The notes: generated from the letters alone by a model not told the origin. A stretch of 64,000 nt of DNA from Brevundimonas sp. (GCF_003248455.1 NZ_QFNM01000007.1:20837-84836), one strand, 5' to 3'; shown: positions 12,433 to 20,369, numbered from the stretch's first letter. Translations and numbers: made by a program.

Positions 12433-13293
12433 TGGACTTCTTCGTCGGACTTCATCACCCAGGCGACGCCCAACACTTCGACCGAGCCTGCATCAGCCGC
12501 AACAGGCTCGCCAAGCGTCGGAAGCCCGTCGCATGCCGCGAGACGATCATCGACTGCGCGGGGTTCAAGACCATCGACCTGCACGGCGGATACCCGCATC
12601 CGGCGTCGGAGTGGGCGGCGGAGCTGCACCGTCTTTGGACGAATGGCGTTGTGAAGATCACGGTCGCGGTGTCCGAAGATTACATGTGCGAGCCGTGGAT
12701 GCTGGTGAAGACCGGCATGACGATAGAGCAGCACCAAAGGCTGACGGTCGAACGATACGACGACCTTCTGGTGGCGCTGCACGACCTGTTTGACGGCCCG
12801 CCTCCGTTCGAAGTCATGCCGGTGCTGCAAGGCTATGCGATCACCGACTACCTGCGGCACATCGAAATGTATGGCCCCCGACTGAAGCCAGGGATGTGGG
12901 TGGGGGTCGGCTCCGTCTGCAAGCGCCAGGGCAACGTCGCGATCATCGAAGACCTCCTGTCCGCCATCAAGGAGGTGCGGCCGGACATTCGGCTGAACGG
13001 CTTTTGGCGTGAAGCTGACCGCCCTGCAAAGCCCGCTCGTGCGGAGACTCCTCTACAGCGCCGACAGCATGGCGTGGTCGTTCGACGCGGCCAGGGTTTG
13101 CGCGCGAATGGTCGGGCACCTGATGCGCGCGTTCAATCGCGAGAAGATCAGAACGCCCGTCGCACGCCGCTACTACCGGCGCCTGGGCAAGCACCTGCCG
13201 GACGCCAACGACTGGCGCGAAGCCAAGGCGTTCGAAAAGCGCGCGCTCACCCCCTCAACCGAACCGGAGCAGCTGCGGCTGTTCGCGGCGTAA
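12432..13293 (+). pseudogene. dpdA-like: DpdA-like (TGT-family) deazaguanine DNA-modification protein, one-base frameshift
   Basis: Frame one from ATG 12432 gives a TGT-like alpha/beta-barrel start (FVGLHHPGDAQHF, I-I-D-C-A-G-F, H-G-G-Y, V-S-E-D-Y-M-C-E-P, V-L-Q-G-Y, G-M-W-V-G-V-G-S-V-C-K-R), matching the DpdA branch that swaps guanine for preQ0-type bases in phage DNA. At the TTTT of 13002-13005 the frame is lost right at a conserved G-F-G-(L/V)-K turn. Removing one T restores G-F-G-V-K followed by T-A-L-x-S-P-L-V-R, S-A-D-S-M-A-W-S-F and N-D-W-R-E-A, ending at 13293 (286 residues). It may be a true null mutation, a read error, or a +1 recoding site. No preQ0 synthesis genes are in the phage part seen. 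Confidence 0.75.
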
Positions 13294-13306
13294 TGGAGCA
13301 AGCAGA

Positions 13307-13381
13307 ATGATCCCCGCCATTTCCCGCGCCACCGGAGAAGACAGCCCCGCAAACAGCCAGACCCAGGAGCATCGCTCGTGA
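13307..13381 (+). CDS. Possible 24-residue phage miniprotein or translational leader
   Basis: ATG 13307 opens a 24-codon frame (MIPAISRATGEDS and onward) whose TGA at 13379-13381 overlaps the next gene's GTG start. A GGAG lies 9 bases before the ATG. The overlap and ribosome site suggest translation and coupling; the peptide shows no recognisable motif. Confidence 0.35.
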   Translation: MIPAISRATGEDSPANSQTQEHRS

Positions 13382-14523
13382 CCGCGACCCAAGCCCCCAC
13401 ACCCGGCCCGCTGGACAGCGAGAGCGTGAAGCTGCTCGTGAAGGGCGATTTGCTTCGGATCGACACGGGCGGCGCGCTGTATGAGTTCGTGCGCCGGAAA
13501 GCGCCTCCCAGCGCTCTCATCGTCGCCAAACCCGCATTGGACGGGTCAGAACGCTACTACGACCGATGCCGGTTTTCGTTTGTCGAGCGTCCGAGCCTCG
13601 CCCCCACCGCTCCGGTCGAAGCGAGCGGGTCGGAGCGGGAGAGCGAAGCTTGGAAATGGCTCGGACAGCTTTACCCGAACGACGCGCCGTCTGACCTCGC
13701 ATACGATGCTAACGAAATGGTTGATGCCTTCTTGGCTGGGTCGGGACGCTCTGATCGCATGGCGAAGGCGTTGGAGCGTATCGCAGGTGAACAGCAATAC
13801 CGTTCCGGTTACTGCCAGACTGACATCACTGTAGAGCCTGCGCTGAGCGCTGATGAGGCGCAGACAGTGGCGCGAGAAGCGCTCGCTCACAATCCCGCCC
13901 TCCGCCCCCAACCGAGCGGAGAGACGCGGGCGGCGCTAGACCGGCTGAAGATGGCGGCCCACGTCTATGAAGACGACGAAATGGCCGCCGACTGCGCGAC
14001 ACTGGAAGCCCTCCTATCCGCCCGCCCCCTCGCCTTGGGAGGCCAGCAGGGGGAGGAACGTCTTAGCGCCGCGCTCATCGCAATGGTCGAGCATTTCGAG
14101 CGCGTTGACGCCGGGCCGGAAGACAAAGCAGCCATTCAGGCGGCATGCGAGGTCTGGGCTAGCGCCAAGCGTGACAAAGCCCTCTCCACCACCCCCGCCC
14201 GAGCCGAGGCCCTAGACGAAGGGGCGGCGGGGGAGACGATCCTCACGGCTTTGGTCGAGGCCATGCCGAAAGAGCATGACGTCACCGGGCCGCAGTTCGA
14301 GCGCATCGCCAAGGCCATCTTTAAGGCTCTCCGCGCCCACCCATCCCCGCCGCCCGCCGACGATGAAGACAGGGTGCGGGAGGCGGCGACGCTTTTGACA
14401 GAACTTCTCGACGGCCCCAGCCATGGAGGCTTCCACGGTATTAATGGCGCTCTGAGAGGCAAGCTAGCGACGATCCGTCAAACGCTTCAACGAGCCGCCC
14501 TGAAATCGGAGGGGCGGTCATGA
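13378..14523 (+). CDS. Large phage accessory protein, Ead/Ea22-like context
   Basis: A 381-residue protein with GTG start at 13378, supported by AGGAG 8 bases upstream and by overlap with the preceding short frame. It reads like a mosaic: a beta-rich N-terminal domain (about 10-70), then alternating acidic helices and Pro-rich linkers (A-L-R-P-Q-P-S-G-E-T-R, R-A-H-P-S-P-P-P-A-D-D-E-D). This linker-rich style is typical of Ead/Ea22-type proteins encoded near the integrase of temperate phages. I do not recognise a catalytic domain. Confidence 0.55.
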   Translation: MTATQAPTPGPLDSESVKLLVKGDLLRIDTGGALYEFVRRKAPPSALIVAKPALDGSERYYDRCRFSFVERPSLAPTAPVEASGSERESEAWKWLGQLYPNDAPSDLAYDANEMVDAFLAGSGRSDRMAKALERIAGEQQYRSGYCQTDITVEPALSADEAQTVAREALAHNPALRPQPSGETRAALDRLKMAAHVYEDDEMAADCATLEALLSARPLALGGQQGEERLSAALIAMVEHFERVDAGPEDKAAIQAACEVWASAKRDKALSTTPARAEALDEGAAGETILTALVEAMPKEHDVTGPQFERIAKAIFKALRAHPSPPPADDEDRVREAATLLTELLDGPSHGGFHGINGALRGKLATIRQTLQRAALKSEGRS

Positions 14524-14735
14524 TCCGTCAAAACAAGGCCGGCGTGTATTACTGCGACGGCCGGGAGTGCGGTTACGAACTCTCTTATTCCCCGCCAACG
14601 GATGAAGATCACGCGGAGGTCCATTGCCTGGATTGCGGAGCGGGACTTTTCATCAACAACGCCGCCTTCAAACGGGACGCCTCCGCAAGAGCCGCCCTGA
14701 AATCGACCGCCGCGAAGGAAGGGGAGAAGTCGTGA
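14520..14735 (+). CDS. Small Cys-pair phage protein
   Basis: A 71-residue protein overlapping its neighbour by ATGA. C-D-G-R-E-C-G (about 12-18) and C-L-D-C-G (about 36-40) give two Cys pairs spaced like a zinc ribbon (about 20 residues apart), with Tyr/Glu-rich sequence between. The C-terminus is a charged Ala-rich helix. Probably a zinc-binding accessory protein. Confidence 0.6.
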   Translation: MIRQNKAGVYYCDGRECGYELSYSPPTDEDHAEVHCLDCGAGLFINNAAFKRDASARAALKSTAAKEGEKS

Positions 14736-14890
14736 TGAAGATGACCGAGAAATGGAAAACGGAGTGCCAGCACGTTTGGATGGCCCTTCGATTGCAAGTC
14801 CCCACGTGCGCCAAGTGCGGTGTTTCCAAGATTCTCCACGACACCAAAGAGTATCAGGAAAGTCGAGAAAAATGGGGGGGCATCAAATGA
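14735..14890 (+). CDS. Small Cys/His phage protein
   Basis: A 51-residue protein from ATG 14735, which overlaps the previous stop as TGATG. It carries C-x-H near residue 11-13 (E-C-Q-H-V-W) and C-A-K-C-G at about 25-29, so three Cys and one or two His could bind zinc, and ends in a charged helix. A following ATGA overlap with the next gene supports translation. Confidence 0.55.
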   Translation: MKMTEKWKTECQHVWMALRLQVPTCAKCGVSKILHDTKEYQESREKWGGIK

Positions 14891-15342
14891 CCGCCCCCTC
14901 CCAAACCCCCGAAGCTGCGGGGCTGGAAGTGGCTTTGTCCGCTGTTCTGGCCCGCGCGATCTGCGAGAGCGAAGGAAAAGAGTGGGCCGCGCTAGATAAC
15001 ACCCGCGAGGATGTGGAGCGCTGGTTCCGGCTTGGTGAAATCACCGCCGCGTCCGCTCAAGCCGCAATAGACGCCGAGAAAGCCAAGGTCGCGGAGTTGG
15101 AGGCTTTGGTTGCCAGCTACCGAAAGACGGCCGACCTTGAAGCTCAAGGCTGTGACGCAGCCGAAGCCCGAGTGGATCGGCTGGCTGAGATCGCGAGCAA
15201 GCTGGATGCAGCGATTGCCTGGCTCGATTACCCGTTCATCGACAACCGAACGCCAGAAGCCGAACTGCGGCAACGCATCGGGTTCATGATGAAGGATGCC
15301 GAGCCAAACCGAGCCGCCCTACAGCAGGAGACGCAGCCGTGA
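14887..15342 (+). CDS. Coiled-coil phage accessory protein (Ead-like)
   Basis: A 151-residue protein whose start overlaps the previous stop as ATGA. The centre is a long helix with coiled-coil character (A-I-D-A-E-K-A-K-V-A-E-L-E-A-L-V-A-S-Y-R-K-T-A-D-L-E), a feature of Ead/Ea22-type proteins in temperate phages. A conserved-looking W-L-D-Y-P-F and R-T-P-E-A-E-L-R-Q-R-I-G segment follows. Function unknown in any phage. Confidence 0.55.
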   Translation: MTAPSQTPEAAGLEVALSAVLARAICESEGKEWAALDNTREDVERWFRLGEITAASAQAAIDAEKAKVAELEALVASYRKTADLEAQGCDAAEARVDRLAEIASKLDAAIAWLDYPFIDNRTPEAELRQRIGFMMKDAEPNRAALQQETQP

Positions 15343-15776
15343 GCACTCAAACCACGCTCTTTTACATCGTCGAGTTCACAGACGAGATCGTGCCCTGTGA
15401 CTGCACCTTGGGCGGCTGGGCCAAATGGCTAAGCATGCCCGATGAAGATTGGAACCGGGACGCGCCTGCTGAGGATGGGGAGACGTTCAAGGCCTCGACA
15501 ATCCAAGTGCTGGGCGATGTTCGGGTCGAGTTCATCAACGGCATGTGGACGGCTGTCGAGCCAATCCCCGAAGGCACGGAAATGTTTTGGCTGAGGCACT
15601 ACGAGGGGGGCACGGGCTGGGATGCTGACTTCGCTGCCCCAACGATCACAGACGCGACCGACTGCCTTGATGAAGAGGACGGGCCGGTCTGGTTCGCCTG
15701 CACGAAGGATGGCCCCGATGTCCTTTTGACCTACTGCGCCGATGGTCCGCACATGGACGTGGAGCGACCCCAATGA
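15339..15776 (+). CDS. Acidic phage hypothetical protein
   Basis: A 145-residue, strongly acidic protein with a GTG start at 15339 overlapping the upstream stop by GTGA. It has several Trp residues (W-A-K-W-L, M-W-T-A-V, G-T-G-W-D) and Cys pairs (P-C-D-C-T, W-F-A-C-T), suggesting a small beta domain. No family recognised. Confidence 0.5.
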   Translation: MSTQTTLFYIVEFTDEIVPCDCTLGGWAKWLSMPDEDWNRDAPAEDGETFKASTIQVLGDVRVEFINGMWTAVEPIPEGTEMFWLRHYEGGTGWDADFAAPTITDATDCLDEEDGPVWFACTKDGPDVLLTYCADGPHMDVERPQ

Positions 15777-16162
15777 CCCAGACCCCCACCGATGCGCTGC
15801 GCCTGGTGCCTGTTCCGTATGTCGTTCTGAGCGAGGCTGCGGGCCTTCTCGACTGCGAAGGCTACGGACCACTCGCCCTGACGCTCAACAACCTCCTAGC
15901 AGCCGCCCCCGCATCGCCGCTGCCAGGGGGCGGGTGGCAGGACATCAGCACCGCGCCGAAGGATGGGACGCTTGTATTGACGTGGGGCTATCTTCACGAC
16001 GATGGCGGCCCATACGATACCGACGGTCGTTCGTTCACCGGAGAGACGCCTAGCGTTCAGATTTCCGGCATGACTGACTTTGGCTGGTCGTGTCCCTTGC
16101 TTGGAGGGCATCACCCCACCCACTGGATGCCTTTGCCCGCCGCCCCGACAGGTGACGCATGA
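15773..16162 (+). CDS. DUF551-containing phage protein
   Basis: A 129-residue protein. The C-terminal two-thirds match the DUF551 pattern: W-Q-D-I-S-T-A-P-K-D-G-T-L-V-L near residues 55-69 and P-T-H-W-M-P-L-P at about 115-122. DUF551 domains are common at the ends of Ead-type phage genes and have no known activity. The start overlaps the previous stop by ATGA. Confidence 0.75.
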   Translation: MTQTPTDALRLVPVPYVVLSEAAGLLDCEGYGPLALTLNNLLAAAPASPLPGGGWQDISTAPKDGTLVLTWGYLHDDGGPYDTDGRSFTGETPSVQISGMTDFGWSCPLLGGHHPTHWMPLPAAPTGDA

Positions 16163-16401
16163 CCGCGTCCGACCTAGACGCGCTGGAGAAGCTGGCGGAT
16201 GAGGCGAGCATGGCGCGCGGCCTTTGGGACGAAATCCACTGCCTGAACAAGTTTCACGACCATGCCGACCCCGCCACCATCAAAGCCCTGATCGCTGAAC
16301 TGCGGGAGGCTCGCGGACATTTGTCGCGGTGCGTTGAACTTGTCCCCGAACCTGGCGCAATCGATGCTGCCGACGCCTTCAATGGGAAGGGGGAGGGATG
16401 A
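16159..16401 (+). CDS. Small helical phage protein
   Basis: An 80-residue acidic protein with two helices (L-E-K-L-A-D-E-A-S-M-A-R-G-L-W-D-E-I and A-T-I-K-A-L-I-A-E-L-R-E-A-R-G-H-L), similar in style to Ead-type N-terminal domains. It overlaps both neighbours by ATGA. Unknown function. Confidence 0.5.
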   Translation: MTASDLDALEKLADEASMARGLWDEIHCLNKFHDHADPATIKALIAELREARGHLSRCVELVPEPGAIDAADAFNGKGEG

Positions 16402-16601
16402 GCGCGCACCGCTTCCGTTCGACCGAACTCACCAGGGCGATGAAAGCCGCCTTCGCATCAGGAGCGACCGATTTCGACGTGACCTTTGACGATCATGGGC
16501 GCCCCATCATTAAAGTGCGGTCGACGCCCGCGAACGACACCGAACAGACCGCACTGGACGAGTTGAATGCCTGGAAGGCCGAGCAGGGGGACGCTGCCTA
16601 A
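16398..16601 (+). CDS. Small basic phage protein next to integrase
   Basis: A 67-residue protein starting MSAHRFRSTELTRAMKAAFA. The pattern, a basic helix pair then a beta strand pair (D-F-D-V-T-F-D-D-H-G-R-P-I-I-K-V-R), recurs in small genes just upstream of tyrosine integrases in alphaproteobacterial prophages. An excisionase role is possible from position alone; no winged-helix Xis signature is visible. It overlaps the integrase start by 35 bases. Confidence 0.5.
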   Translation: MSAHRFRSTELTRAMKAAFASGATDFDVTFDDHGRPIIKVRSTPANDTEQTALDELNAWKAEQGDAA

Positions 16602-17679
16602 GGGCGTCTGGTTTCAGAAAAAGCGCCTGGCGACTGGCGAGGTCATCCGATACGGCTACCTCGGGCGCGGGCCGGGCGCCCAGGCGTTGGGGCGCGAGGG
16701 ATCGTCCGAATTTCACACCGCCCTTGCTGAGGCGATGCGGCGCACTCCGAGCGAAGGCAAGGTCGCCTTCCTGATCTGGAAATACCGATCATCGCCCGAG
16801 TTCGCCAAGCTGCGGCCACTGACGCAGCGGGACTACAACCGTCAACTCGACAAGATCGGCGCTCGTTACGGCAAGCTGGGGCTGTCGGTGTTCGATCTTC
16901 GCGAGATCAGCCGCGAGTTCTACGGGTGGCGCGACTTGTTGGCCAAGACCTCGCCCCGGCAAGCCGACTACGCGATGGCCGTTCTGAAAGCACTGAACGA
17001 ATGGGGCGTTCGGCGCGGATATCTCCACCATAACCGCGCGGCCGGTATCGAGAACGTCTATCGAGCGGATCGCTCTGAAAAGACGTGGTCAGACGAACAG
17101 GAGGAGGCATTCATGGCCGAGGCGTCGCCATCTATGGCGCTAGGCTTCCTCATGGCCTCAGAGGCGGGTATCAGCCCCGAGGACATCTACGTCATGCCGA
17201 AGACGGCCATTCGCGGGACGATCCTAGTTGGCCGGCGCCAGAAGACCGGTGTTCCGTTCGCAGTCCCGATCTCCCCCACGCTCCGGGCCGCATTCAGCGC
17301 TGCGCCCGCGAGCGATTCGGTGACGATCCTGAACAAGGCTGATGGACGCCCCTTCGATCCCAAGGGCAACGGCTTCCGGTCAGTCTTCCGGGCGACCAGG
17401 GAAGCGGCCGGGGTGGAGGATAGAACCCATAAGGATTGTCGTGGCACCTTCATGACCCGGCGGCGCGCCATGGGCTGGACGGCCGAAGAAGTCGCCCTGT
17501 GTGTCGGGCATCCCATCGCTGGCGAAAAGGGCGCGCAATCCGCCTACATCGACAGAATCGCCGTCGCCATCGCCAACGCAGAAAGGCTATGGACGCGCTG
17601 GTATGGATCGAATGAGGAACGCGATCTGCAAACTGCCGTGCAAACCGCAGACAAGAAAGCCGCCCCGAAAGGCGGCTAA
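16567..17679 (+). CDS. int: Tyrosine recombinase (phage integrase)
   Basis: A 370-residue site-specific recombinase placed 17 bases from the tRNA-Cys 3' end. Residues about 80-170 form the core-binding domain (L-T-Q-R-D-Y-N-R-Q-L-D-K-I). The catalytic domain follows, with D-C-R-G-T-F at the usual box II position, V-G-H-P (third His) and an A-Y-I-D-R that carries the nucleophilic Tyr. Two usual residues appear altered: box I lacks its Arg (E-A-G-I-S-P-E-D-I), and the His of H-x-x-R is Lys (K-D-C-R). A hairpin in its last codons (17659-17676) may end transcription. It probably integrates into and excises from the tRNA-Cys site. Confidence 0.88.
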   Translation: MPGRPSRGTLPKGVWFQKKRLATGEVIRYGYLGRGPGAQALGREGSSEFHTALAEAMRRTPSEGKVAFLIWKYRSSPEFAKLRPLTQRDYNRQLDKIGARYGKLGLSVFDLREISREFYGWRDLLAKTSPRQADYAMAVLKALNEWGVRRGYLHHNRAAGIENVYRADRSEKTWSDEQEEAFMAEASPSMALGFLMASEAGISPEDIYVMPKTAIRGTILVGRRQKTGVPFAVPISPTLRAAFSAAPASDSVTILNKADGRPFDPKGNGFRSVFRATREAAGVEDRTHKDCRGTFMTRRRAMGWTAEEVALCVGHPIAGEKGAQSAYIDRIAVAIANAERLWTRWYGSNEERDLQTAVQTADKKAAPKGG

Positions 17680-17695
17680 CTTACTGAAATCGCGA

Positions 17696-17769
17696 TGGAG
17701 GCCTGACCGGGAATCGAACCCGGGTGCAAGGATTTGCAGTCCTCTGCGTCACCACTCCGCCATCAGGCC
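17696..17769 (-). tRNA. tRNA-Cys (GCA anticodon)
   Basis: On the minus strand the gene runs from 17769 to 17696. The acceptor arm pairs GGCCTGA with TCAGGCC, the discriminator is T as expected for Cys, and CCA is encoded. The anticodon loop reads ACTGCAAAT (GCA), and the T-arm GGTTCGATTCC is standard. The 3' end faces the integrase, so it is the presumed phage attachment site and was restored intact on integration. Confidence 0.95.
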
Positions 17770-17830
17770 GCTTTTCATCCCCGATTTCTCGGGGGCGGTC
17801 ATCGCGAGGGGCGTTCGCTATCAGATCGGA

Positions 17831-17859
17831 TTGTCCGCTGCAACGCACGGACCTATAAG
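17831..17859 (+). promoter_or_regulatory. Sigma70-type promoter of the PCMT-like gene
   Basis: TTGTCC (17831-17836), a 17-base spacer and TATAAG (17854-17859) form a good housekeeping promoter about 45 bases before the ATG at 17904. It lies outside the phage DNA, on the host side of the tRNA gene. Confidence 0.55.
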
Positions 17860-17903
17860 CGCGCGAGTTTTCCTCCCGGATTATCGTTGAAGGCTGCCTA
17901 CAG

Positions 17904-18533
17904 ATGGATTTCACCGCCGAGCGCAAGGCCATGGTCGACTCGCAGGTGCGGGTGAACGACGTGACGGATCGCGCGATTCACCTGGCCATGCTGGCCGTGC
18001 CGCGCGAACAGTTCTGCGCGCCCGACCGCGCCTTCGCCGCCTACTCCGAAGAGGCCTTGCCCATCGCGGGGGACCGCCGCCTGATGCCGGCGCGCGATGT
18101 GGCCAAGCTGCTTCAGGCCGCCGATGCGCGCGAGGGCGAGAAGGCCCTGGCCATCGCCGCTCCCTACGCCGCCGCCGTGCTGGCCCGGATGGGCCTGGCC
18201 GTGACCGCCCAGGAATCGGACGCGGCCGTCTTCGACGTGGTCGGACAGGCCTTGGCCGCCGAGGGCGTGGCCACGACCGTCCAGCCCCTGTCCCAGCCGG
18301 CCGGCCAGGACTGGGCCCTGATCGTGTCCGAAGGCGGGATCGAGGCCTTGCCCGAATCGTGGGGCGCGGCCCTGCGGCCGGGCGGGCGCATGGTCGTGGT
18401 GGAGCGCCGCGGCGCCATCGGCAAAGCGGCGCTGTTCGTCAAGTCTCCCGAGGGGCTGTCGCGGCGCGAACTGTTCGATTCGTCGCCAGCGGTCCTTGCC
18501 GAGTTGACGCCGGCGCCTACGTTCGCGCTGTAG
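17904..18533 (+). CDS. PCMT-like protein with degenerate SAM site
   Basis: A 209-residue protein of the protein-L-isoaspartate O-methyltransferase family. The N-terminal part is well kept (M-V-D-S-Q-V-R-V-N-D-V-T-D-R, V-P-R-E-Q-F, P-I-A-G-D-R-R-L-M-P-A-R). Where active enzymes have a Gly-rich SAM loop (E-x-G-x-G-S-G-Y), this one reads L-A-I-A-A-P-Y-A-A, and later motifs are weak, so methyl transfer is doubtful. In Caulobacterales such a gene precedes the TolC-type exporter, as here (138 bases gap). It may be a structural or regulatory remnant. Confidence 0.75.
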   Translation: MDFTAERKAMVDSQVRVNDVTDRAIHLAMLAVPREQFCAPDRAFAAYSEEALPIAGDRRLMPARDVAKLLQAADAREGEKALAIAAPYAAAVLARMGLAVTAQESDAAVFDVVGQALAAEGVATTVQPLSQPAGQDWALIVSEGGIEALPESWGAALRPGGRMVVVERRGAIGKAALFVKSPEGLSRRELFDSSPAVLAELTPAPTFAL

Positions 18534-18670
18534 GCGCGCAGGCGGGCGGCGACGGATCGCGCGGCCGCAACCGTGAAGAAAACTTAACTGGCGTGTGGTT
18601 CGGTCAGGCCGCAGTTACGCCTGATAAAACATTCGGGCGTTCTTTCAGGGCGTCGGGCTAAGGACGGACA

Positions 18671-20206
18671 ATGTTGAAACGCTCGCGTGTGCTGGCTTCG
18701 GCCGCAGTGGTCGCCGTGATGACCGGCCTGGGCGCGCCCGCCTGGGCCGAGACCCTCCAGGACGCCATCGCCCTGGCTTATCGCACCAATCCCGATCTTT
18801 TGGCCCAGCGCGCCACCCAGCGCGCGCTGGACGAATCCGTGGTTCAGGCGCGATCGGGCCTTCGCCCGACGCTCAGCGCCTCGGCCGGGGTGGACTACAC
18901 CCGCAGCGACTTCCCCGCCGTGACCCAGTTCGTGGATACGAACAACGACGGCGTGCCGGACACCCAGGTGTCCTCCTCCTCGTCCGAGACCCAGGGTGCC
19001 AATCTCGGCGTCAGCCTCAGCCAGAACCTGTGGACCGGCGGGCGCACGGCGCGCGCCATCGACCAGGCCCGCGCCAGCGTCCTGGCCGGCCGCGAGAACC
19101 TGCGTCAGATCGAACAGTCGGTCATGCTGTCGGTCATCCAGGCCTATGTGAACGTGACCCGCGACATGGAGATCCTGCGAATCCGCCAGGAGAACCTCAG
19201 CGTCCTCCAGCGCCAGCTGGACGAGACCAGCGCCCGCTTCGAGGTGGGCGAGATCACGCGCACCGACGTCGCCCAGGCCGAGGCGTCCCTGGCCCAGTCC
19301 GAGGCCGATCTGGCCAACGCCCAGGCGCAGTTGGCCACCTCGCGCGCCGCCTACGCCGCGGTCGTGGGCCAGTCGCCGACCGATCTGGAGGCGGCCCCGA
19401 CCTTGCCGGCCGTGCCGACCGACTTCGACGCGGCCATCGAGGCCGCGCTGCAAGGCAATCCGGGCGTCCTGGCCGCCGCCTATCAGCTGCAAGGGGCCGA
19501 GGCCGCCGTCGCCGCCGCCCGTTCGGAATATATGCCGTCGGTGCGCGCCACCGCCTCCTATGGCGGGTCGTCCGACGACCTGGGCGACCTGGGCCAACTG
19601 GCCGACCGCCGCAGCTTCACCGCCGGCGCGACCCTGTCGGTGCCGCTGTTCACCGGCGGTCTGAACCGGTCGCGCGTGGCCCAGGCGCTGGAGCGCGCCA
19701 ACGCCGCCCAGATGGCGGTCGAGAGCGAACGCCGCACGGTGCTTCAGAACGTCAGCTCGGCCTATGCCCAGGTGCTGTCGACCCGCGCCAATGTGACGGC
19801 GGGGACCGAGGCGGTGCGCGCCGCCGCCGTGGCCGCCGAAGGCGTCCGCCAGGAAGCGCAGGTGGGCCTGCGCACCACCCTGGACGTGCTGAACCAGGAA
19901 GTGACCCTGCGCGCGTCCCAGACGGCCGTCGCCAACGCCCGCGCCGCCGAATATGTGGCCCGCGCCTCGCTGCTGGCCGCCATGGGCCGACTGGACGGAC
20001 CGGCGCTGAACCCGACCGTCGACGCCTACGATCCCCAGGCCAACTACGACCGGGTCCAGGGCCGCGGCGGCCTGCCGTGGGACGGGGTGGTCGAGACGCT
20101 GGACCGCGTGGCCTCGCCGCCCATCGTCGGGACGATCGACGCCCCCGACGCGCCCATCGACGCCCAGCTGAAGGGCGAGGCCGTGCGCACCGCGCCGCCC
20201 AGCTGA
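18671..20206 (+). CDS. tolC: TolC-family outer-membrane efflux/type I secretion protein
   Basis: A 511-residue outer-membrane channel. The signal peptide ends near A-W-A-E (about residue 26). Two repeats of the OEP domain follow, each starting with a N-P-D-L or N-P-G-V type motif (T-N-P-D-L-L-A-Q-R, Q-G-N-P-G-V-L-A-A) and containing long coiled-coil helices rich in Ala, Gln and Glu. L-F-T-G-G and L-W-T-G-G-R turns mark the repeat symmetry. Neighbouring popZ and valS match the region of the Caulobacter RsaF exporter for the S-layer protein; other TolC duties such as drug efflux are also likely. Confidence 0.9.
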   Translation: MLKRSRVLASAAVVAVMTGLGAPAWAETLQDAIALAYRTNPDLLAQRATQRALDESVVQARSGLRPTLSASAGVDYTRSDFPAVTQFVDTNNDGVPDTQVSSSSSETQGANLGVSLSQNLWTGGRTARAIDQARASVLAGRENLRQIEQSVMLSVIQAYVNVTRDMEILRIRQENLSVLQRQLDETSARFEVGEITRTDVAQAEASLAQSEADLANAQAQLATSRAAYAAVVGQSPTDLEAAPTLPAVPTDFDAAIEAALQGNPGVLAAAYQLQGAEAAVAAARSEYMPSVRATASYGGSSDDLGDLGQLADRRSFTAGATLSVPLFTGGLNRSRVAQALERANAAQMAVESERRTVLQNVSSAYAQVLSTRANVTAGTEAVRAAAVAAEGVRQEAQVGLRTTLDVLNQEVTLRASQTAVANARAAEYVARASLLAAMGRLDGPALNPTVDAYDPQANYDRVQGRGGLPWDGVVETLDRVASPPIVGTIDAPDAPIDAQLKGEAVRTAPPS

Positions 20207-20369
20207 CGTCGAACGGCCGTCCGGCGAAGGCGCCCGTTGATTCCATCGGGCGAAGATGCGACGACAAGGCGGAGATTCCAGACGATCCGTCGTCTGGCGT
20301 CGCCCCGTTCGCGGCGCGCGGATCGTTCCGTGAGCCAACTTCTTCCCAGGCCACGCCCAAGGTTGCGCC

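Larger units (their letters stand above)
1..17769. mobile_element. Integrated temperate phage, early region plus integrase (left end off window)
   Basis: A contiguous block of phage-type genes ends at a tyrosine recombinase that abuts the 3' end of a tRNA-Cys gene, the classic layout for tRNA-targeted integration. Support includes divergent Cro/CI-like regulators, a CII-like protein, a replication cluster with internal iterons, chains of small genes overlapping by ATGA or TGATG, a DNA methyltransferase and many short orphan proteins. No capsid, tail or lysis gene is seen, so the element continues to the left or is partial. The right boundary is placed at the tRNA gene; the exact att core cannot be defined because the other end is outside the window. 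Confidence 0.88.

Noticed and set aside
13009..13293. A separate 94-residue gene with GTG start.
   Set aside because: Its sequence continues the DpdA-like protein in the next frame, so it is the downstream half of a frameshifted gene, not an independent one.
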